From Streptomyces odontomachi (GTDB lineage: Bacteria > Actinomycetota > Actinomycetes > Streptomycetales > Streptomycetaceae): a stretch of 64,000 nucleotides of DNA. The translations under genes and the position numbers were made by a program. Below, in pieces: positions 61,507 to 64,000 of the stretch. How positions within the stretch are numbered: the stretch's first letter is position 1; every line of letters begins with the position of its first letter. Below the pieces are notes generated by a model that worked only from the letters and a program-made list of their open reading frames with translations, was not told the origin of the DNA and ran no database searches. The DNA lies in NCBI RefSeq assembly GCF_024435355.1, contig NZ_JAMJWG010000002.1, positions 248,001-312,000 on the forward strand, given 5' to 3'.

Positions 61507-61833
61507 GGCTGCTCCTTCGTCTCACCGCCGGCGCCGGTACGGCCCCTGCCGTCCCGGCGGTGGCCCGGCAGCCCCGATGATAGGTCCCCTCGAACGCTTC
61601 CCACCTGCGTGAACTTCCCGGCGACCGGGTCGCACCACGGGCGCGTCCGCGTCGCAGCCGTCACTCCGGGCCGTGCCCGTCGCAACGGCGCCTTCCCGCT
61701 GCGAAACCGGCAGCCGAGGGCGCACTGGCGCCCCCGGTCAAGCACGGGCACACTGCAAAAGGGCGGGAACATTCCCGGCACCAACAGCGCTTCAACGGGA
61801 GTGGGGACGCCGTCCCGTACGTGAGGGGGCATC
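61507..61833. other. Divergent intergenic region
   Basis: Between the PLP enzyme (minus) and the small conserved protein (plus). Two inverted repeats near its right end are listed separately; nothing else recognised. Confidence 0.5.
61764..61816 (+). promoter_or_regulatory. Two inverted repeats upstream of the small gene
   Basis: CGGGAACATTCCCG at 61764-61777 (6-bp arms, 2-nt centre) and GGGACGCCGTCCC at 61804-61816 (6-bp arms, 1-nt centre). The second ends 17 nt before the ATG, touching the Shine-Dalgarno region. Possible operators. Confidence 0.4.
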
Positions 61834-62148
61834 ATGGCAGAGTCGGAATTCACCGCCAGCCGGGTTCGGATCGACAAGTGGCTGCAATCGGTCACCCGGG
61901 CGGGTCAGGTCCGCATCAATGACGGCAGGGTGGAGCTGCTGACCAGTTACGGCAGCGAGATCGACAGCGCCCCCGTCCAGGCGGTGCGCGCCGGCAGATC
62001 CTGGTTCTCCGGCGACGACAGCGCCTCCGCCGAGGTCAACGGCACGCGCTACCGGCTCACCATGAACGACGACGACTCCGACAAGCCGGCACCCACCGCC
62101 AGCCGGTTCATCGAAGCCGTGCGCAGAGCCAGCGGGCGCCGCTCCTGA
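61834..62148 (+). CDS. Small conserved protein of unknown function
   Basis: A 104-residue cytoplasmic protein. The start MAESEFTASRVRIDKWLQSV then TRAGQVRINDGRVELLTSYG-S-E-I-D looks like a family I have seen in Streptomyces without assigned function; S-R-V-R-I-D-K-W-L superficially recalls the S4 RNA-binding start (R-L-D-K-W-L) but the following residues do not fit that fold well. The C-terminus has a helical FIEAVRRASGRRS end. The ATG follows GAGGGGGC. Monocistronic, with two inverted repeats upstream suggesting regulation. Confidence 0.72.
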   Translation: MAESEFTASRVRIDKWLQSVTRAGQVRINDGRVELLTSYGSEIDSAPVQAVRAGRSWFSGDDSASAEVNGTRYRLTMNDDDSDKPAPTASRFIEAVRRASGRRS

Positions 62149-62355
62149 CGGACGCCGCCACCGCACCGAACGGATGCGGACAAGTTGCACTCCCCCGCCT
62201 GCTGGGCCACCTTGGAAGTAGATCACTCACGGTGTACCGGCGGTCACGCTTGTGACCAGCCCGCCGGTCCTCCAGCAGGCGGCCGCTCGGCATGGCCGCG
62301 CTGCTGATCCAGTTCTCCGTCGTCCTCCGGACCCAGCTTTCGGGGAGTCGCAGCC

Positions 62356-62925
62356 GTGATCAGCCAGCCACACAGGCAGTGCACGGTGGAGCTCCAGGCC
62401 CTGCCGTCGCGGATCGGGCAAGTCCGCAGAATCGTCCTGGCGCAGCTGCGCCACTGGCGCCTTGACGCCCTCACCGACCAGGCAGCGCTCGGTGTCACCG
62501 AGTTGTTGACGAACGTGCACCGGCATGCGCTCCCGGACAAGACCTGCACCGTCGACATCGAGTTGCTGCTCCACCGGCTCACCGTTTCGGTGCACGACCA
62601 TGATCCCAGACTGCCGCGGATGGGCACCGCGGAGTCGTTCGCGACCTGCGGCCGCGGTCTCGCCATGATCGCGGCGATGTGCGACAGCTGGGGTGCGCGT
62701 GCCGAGGGCGAGGTGGGCAAGGTCGTCTGGTTCACCCTGCCGGCGCCGGCCACCACCACGCTGCCACCCTGCCTGTCGGTCTACGGGGCGGCCACCACGG
62801 GCCCGTTCGCGGATCCGGTGGGGTGGGCGGGGCCGGGTGAGCTGGTCGGCCCGCTGGATCCGCTGTCCGGCCGGCCGGGGCCGCTCTACGGGCCGGCCGC
62901 CACGCGCTCCGCCCTGATCGGTTGA
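62356..62925 (+). CDS. RsbW-type anti-sigma factor ATPase domain protein
   Basis: A 189-residue histidine-kinase-like ATPase of the SpoIIAB/RsbW group expanded in Streptomyces. The N box is LGVTELLTNVHRHA (E-L-L-T-N-V-x-x-H), the middle VSVHDHDPRLPR (D-x-x-P), and the G box GRGLAMIAAMCDSWG. The ATPase ends near residue 135; a Pro/Gly-rich tail of about 55 residues follows (with PLDPLSGRPGPLYGPA). It probably binds a sigma factor or anti-anti-sigma partner. It starts at GTG 62356. No sigma gene is next to it, but the SpoIIE phosphatase at 10.3 kb is a possible network partner. Confidence 0.87.
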   Translation: MISQPHRQCTVELQALPSRIGQVRRIVLAQLRHWRLDALTDQAALGVTELLTNVHRHALPDKTCTVDIELLLHRLTVSVHDHDPRLPRMGTAESFATCGRGLAMIAAMCDSWGARAEGEVGKVVWFTLPAPATTTLPPCLSVYGAATTGPFADPVGWAGPGELVGPLDPLSGRPGPLYGPAATRSALIG

Positions 62926-62944
62926 GCGAGCGGCGGCCCGCGCC

Positions 62945-62984
62945 TCGTTGCCGTGGTGGGCCCGTCGTTGCCGTGGTGGGCCCG
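62945..62984. repeat. Perfect 20-bp tandem duplication
   Basis: TCGTTGCCGTGGTGGGCCCG occurs twice in direct tandem just after the ATPase gene. It looks like a recent slippage duplication. Confidence 0.9.
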
Positions 62985-63012
62985 AGTGCCGGTCATCCGG
63001 CAGACGGGCCGG

Positions 63013-64000
63013 TCACGGGGCGGAGATGGCGCCCAGCACGTTCAGCCGGGCCGCACGGCCCGCCGGGCGCAGCCCCGCGAGGACTCCCGCGGCCACCCCC
63101 ACGAGCGCCACCACCAGCAGCCGCAACGGAGGCACGGCGAAGACGAACCCGCTGCCGGACACCCCACCGGAAGCCCGGACCAGCACCCAGCCCAGGAATC
63201 CGCCCAGCACCAGTCCGCCCACCGTGCCGAAGGCCGCGACCAGCACCGACTCCCAGCGGACCATGGCGCGCACCTGGGCCCTGGTCTGCCCGACGGCCCG
63301 CAGCAGCCCGAGTTCGCGGGTGCGTTCGTGGACGGCGAGGGTGAGGGTGTTGGCGATGCCGAGCAGGGCGATCAACACGGCGAGGGCGAGCAGCGCGTAG
63401 ACGAGGGTGAGCATCATGTCGATGCCGCTCGCGGACGCCGCGGCGTACTCGTCACGGGTCTGCACCTGGGGGTGGCCGTACGCGGCGGCCACCGAGCGCA
63501 CCGCGGCCTTGCCCGCGGCCGGGTCTACACCGTCCTTGAAGGAGACGGCGATCAGCCGGTCGGCGTCCTGGGTGCGGTGCGGCGCCCACGCCTGGCGGGT
63601 GATCACGTAGTCGCCCGCGAGGTCCGGGCGGTCGTAGACGGCACGCACCGTGAACGGCTGCCGGCTGCCGTCGGTGAAGGTGAGCCGCACCGTGTCACCG
63701 GTCGTCAGATGCCGCGCTCCGGCCTCCTGCGCGCTCAGCGCGATGCCGTCGGCGCCCAGCCGGGCGAGCGAGCCGTGCACGGGACCGAGGTCGAAGGCGC
63801 CGGCCAGGGCGGCCGGGTCGGTGACCGTCAGGGCCCGGCCCTGCCCGTCGACCCGGGCCACGCCCTTGCCGAGCCCGACCGCGGTGGCCACCTCGGGCCG
63901 CCTCGCGAGCGCCGGCGCGAGCCGTGGGCTGAGACCGCTGCCGCCCGCGCCGAACGAGGGGCTGCTCACCGCGACGTCGCCGGCGAAGGACCGGTCGACG
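63013..64000 (-). CDS. FtsX-family ABC transporter permease (C-terminal part, cut by window edge)
   Basis: The last ~328 residues of a MacB/FtsX-type permease; the N-terminus lies past base 64000, and the frame is open to the edge. Visible: a periplasmic/extracellular domain with RHLTTGDTVRLTFTDGSRQP and VRAVYDRPDLAGDYVITRQ, then helix IDMMLTLVYALLALAVLIAL followed by L-G-I-A-N-T-L-T-L-A-V-x-E-R-T-R-E-L-G-L-L-R-A-V-G, the FtsX signature, and two more helices. These permeases pair with a LolD/MacB-like ATPase for export or lipoprotein handling; that gene would lie off the window. Ends with a tail ALNVLGAI-type (RLNVLGAISAP) common to the family. Confidence 0.93.
   Translation of the reverse strand, partial: VDRSFAGDVAVSSPSFGAGGSGLSPRLAPALARRPEVATAVGLGKGVARVDGQGRALTVTDPAALAGAFDLGPVHGSLARLGADGIALSAQEAGARHLTTGDTVRLTFTDGSRQPFTVRAVYDRPDLAGDYVITRQAWAPHRTQDADRLIAVSFKDGVDPAAGKAAVRSVAAAYGHPQVQTRDEYAAASASGIDMMLTLVYALLALAVLIALLGIANTLTLAVHERTRELGLLRAVGQTRAQVRAMVRWESVLVAAFGTVGGLVLGGFLGWVLVRASGGVSGSGFVFAVPPLRLLVVALVGVAAGVLAGLRPAGRAARLNVLGAISAP

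Noticed and set aside
1..64000. CRISPR array, transposase, integrase or tRNA-associated island
   Set aside because: No regularly spaced repeats, no DDE or tyrosine/serine recombinase motifs and no tRNA-like cloverleaf were seen.

Overview
The window is chromosomal DNA of a Streptomyces-type actinomycete. The signs are very high GC, third-codon G/C bias, GTG and TTG starts, an AfsA-family butyrolactone synthase beside a TetR-type receptor, a PAS-GAF-SpoIIE-HATPase phosphatase, DUF397 and DUF6643-type proteins, and two genes carrying the rare TTA (bldA) codon. I saw no rRNA, tRNA, CRISPR array, transposase or prophage block. Gene order looks like ordinary accessory or arm-type chromosome made of short functional clusters.

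Layout. 1-8.5 kb: a truncated universal stress protein, DUF397 protein, GH25 lysozyme-like protein, FAD oxidoreductase, TPR-tailed Ser/Thr kinase, MpaB-type oxygenase and a Cys-rich copper-storage-like protein, all on the minus strand. 8.9-15.5 kb: a lipid kinase carrying an eroded PAP2 domain, a multi-domain SpoIIE phosphatase, the dihydroxyacetone kinase operon dhaKLM, and a secreted membrane-anchored protein closed by a very strong terminator. 15.8-23.4 kb: sugar isomerase/dehydrogenase pair, MarR regulator with a visible palindromic operator, GNAT plus quinone-oxidoreductase pair, DUF5954-like protein with a TTA codon, and a polysaccharide deacetylase.

23.5-30.5 kb is the most interesting stretch. 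It is a sulfur-scavenging locus: flavin reductase, SsuA/B/C-like ABC transporter and a NtaA/DszA-type FMN monooxygenase, five overlapping genes. It has two cysteine-codon leader peptides, one ahead of a ROK regulator and one ahead of the operon, both with promoters placed so that the peptide mRNA would be leaderless. A roughly 105-nt pyrimidine-rich, G-poor tract precedes the first structural gene. Together they suggest cysteine-sensing attenuation in two steps.

30.5-34 kb: methyltransferase, SDR, ScbR-like TetR receptor and AfsA-like synthase, a butyrolactone signalling locus. 34-38.5 kb: a secreted GH64-like beta-1,3-glucanase with a LacI-type operator, convergent with a GH65 phosphorylase/hydrolase and a beta-phosphoglucomutase-like HAD. 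38.5-44.8 kb: a dormancy-type island (double universal stress protein, cyclic-nucleotide-binding protein, Rv1733c-like membrane protein, zinc alcohol dehydrogenase, PPOX protein, DevR/DosR-like response regulator with a His-rich tail, HTH-PPOX fusion) with DosR-box-like sites in its intergenic regions. 45-64 kb: NUDIX hydrolase, apolipoprotein N-acyltransferase, O-antigen-ligase-like protein, PH-domain protein, Asp/Glu racemase, glycosyltransferase, DUF6643-like protein, a second Rv1733c-like protein, a beta-helix/AAA+ fusion, a large membrane alpha/beta-hydrolase with a TTA codon, DeoR regulator, Cds1-like PLP enzyme, a small conserved protein, an RsbW-type ATPase and a truncated FtsX permease.

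Family calls rest on reading translated sequence and motifs by eye; no database search was possible.
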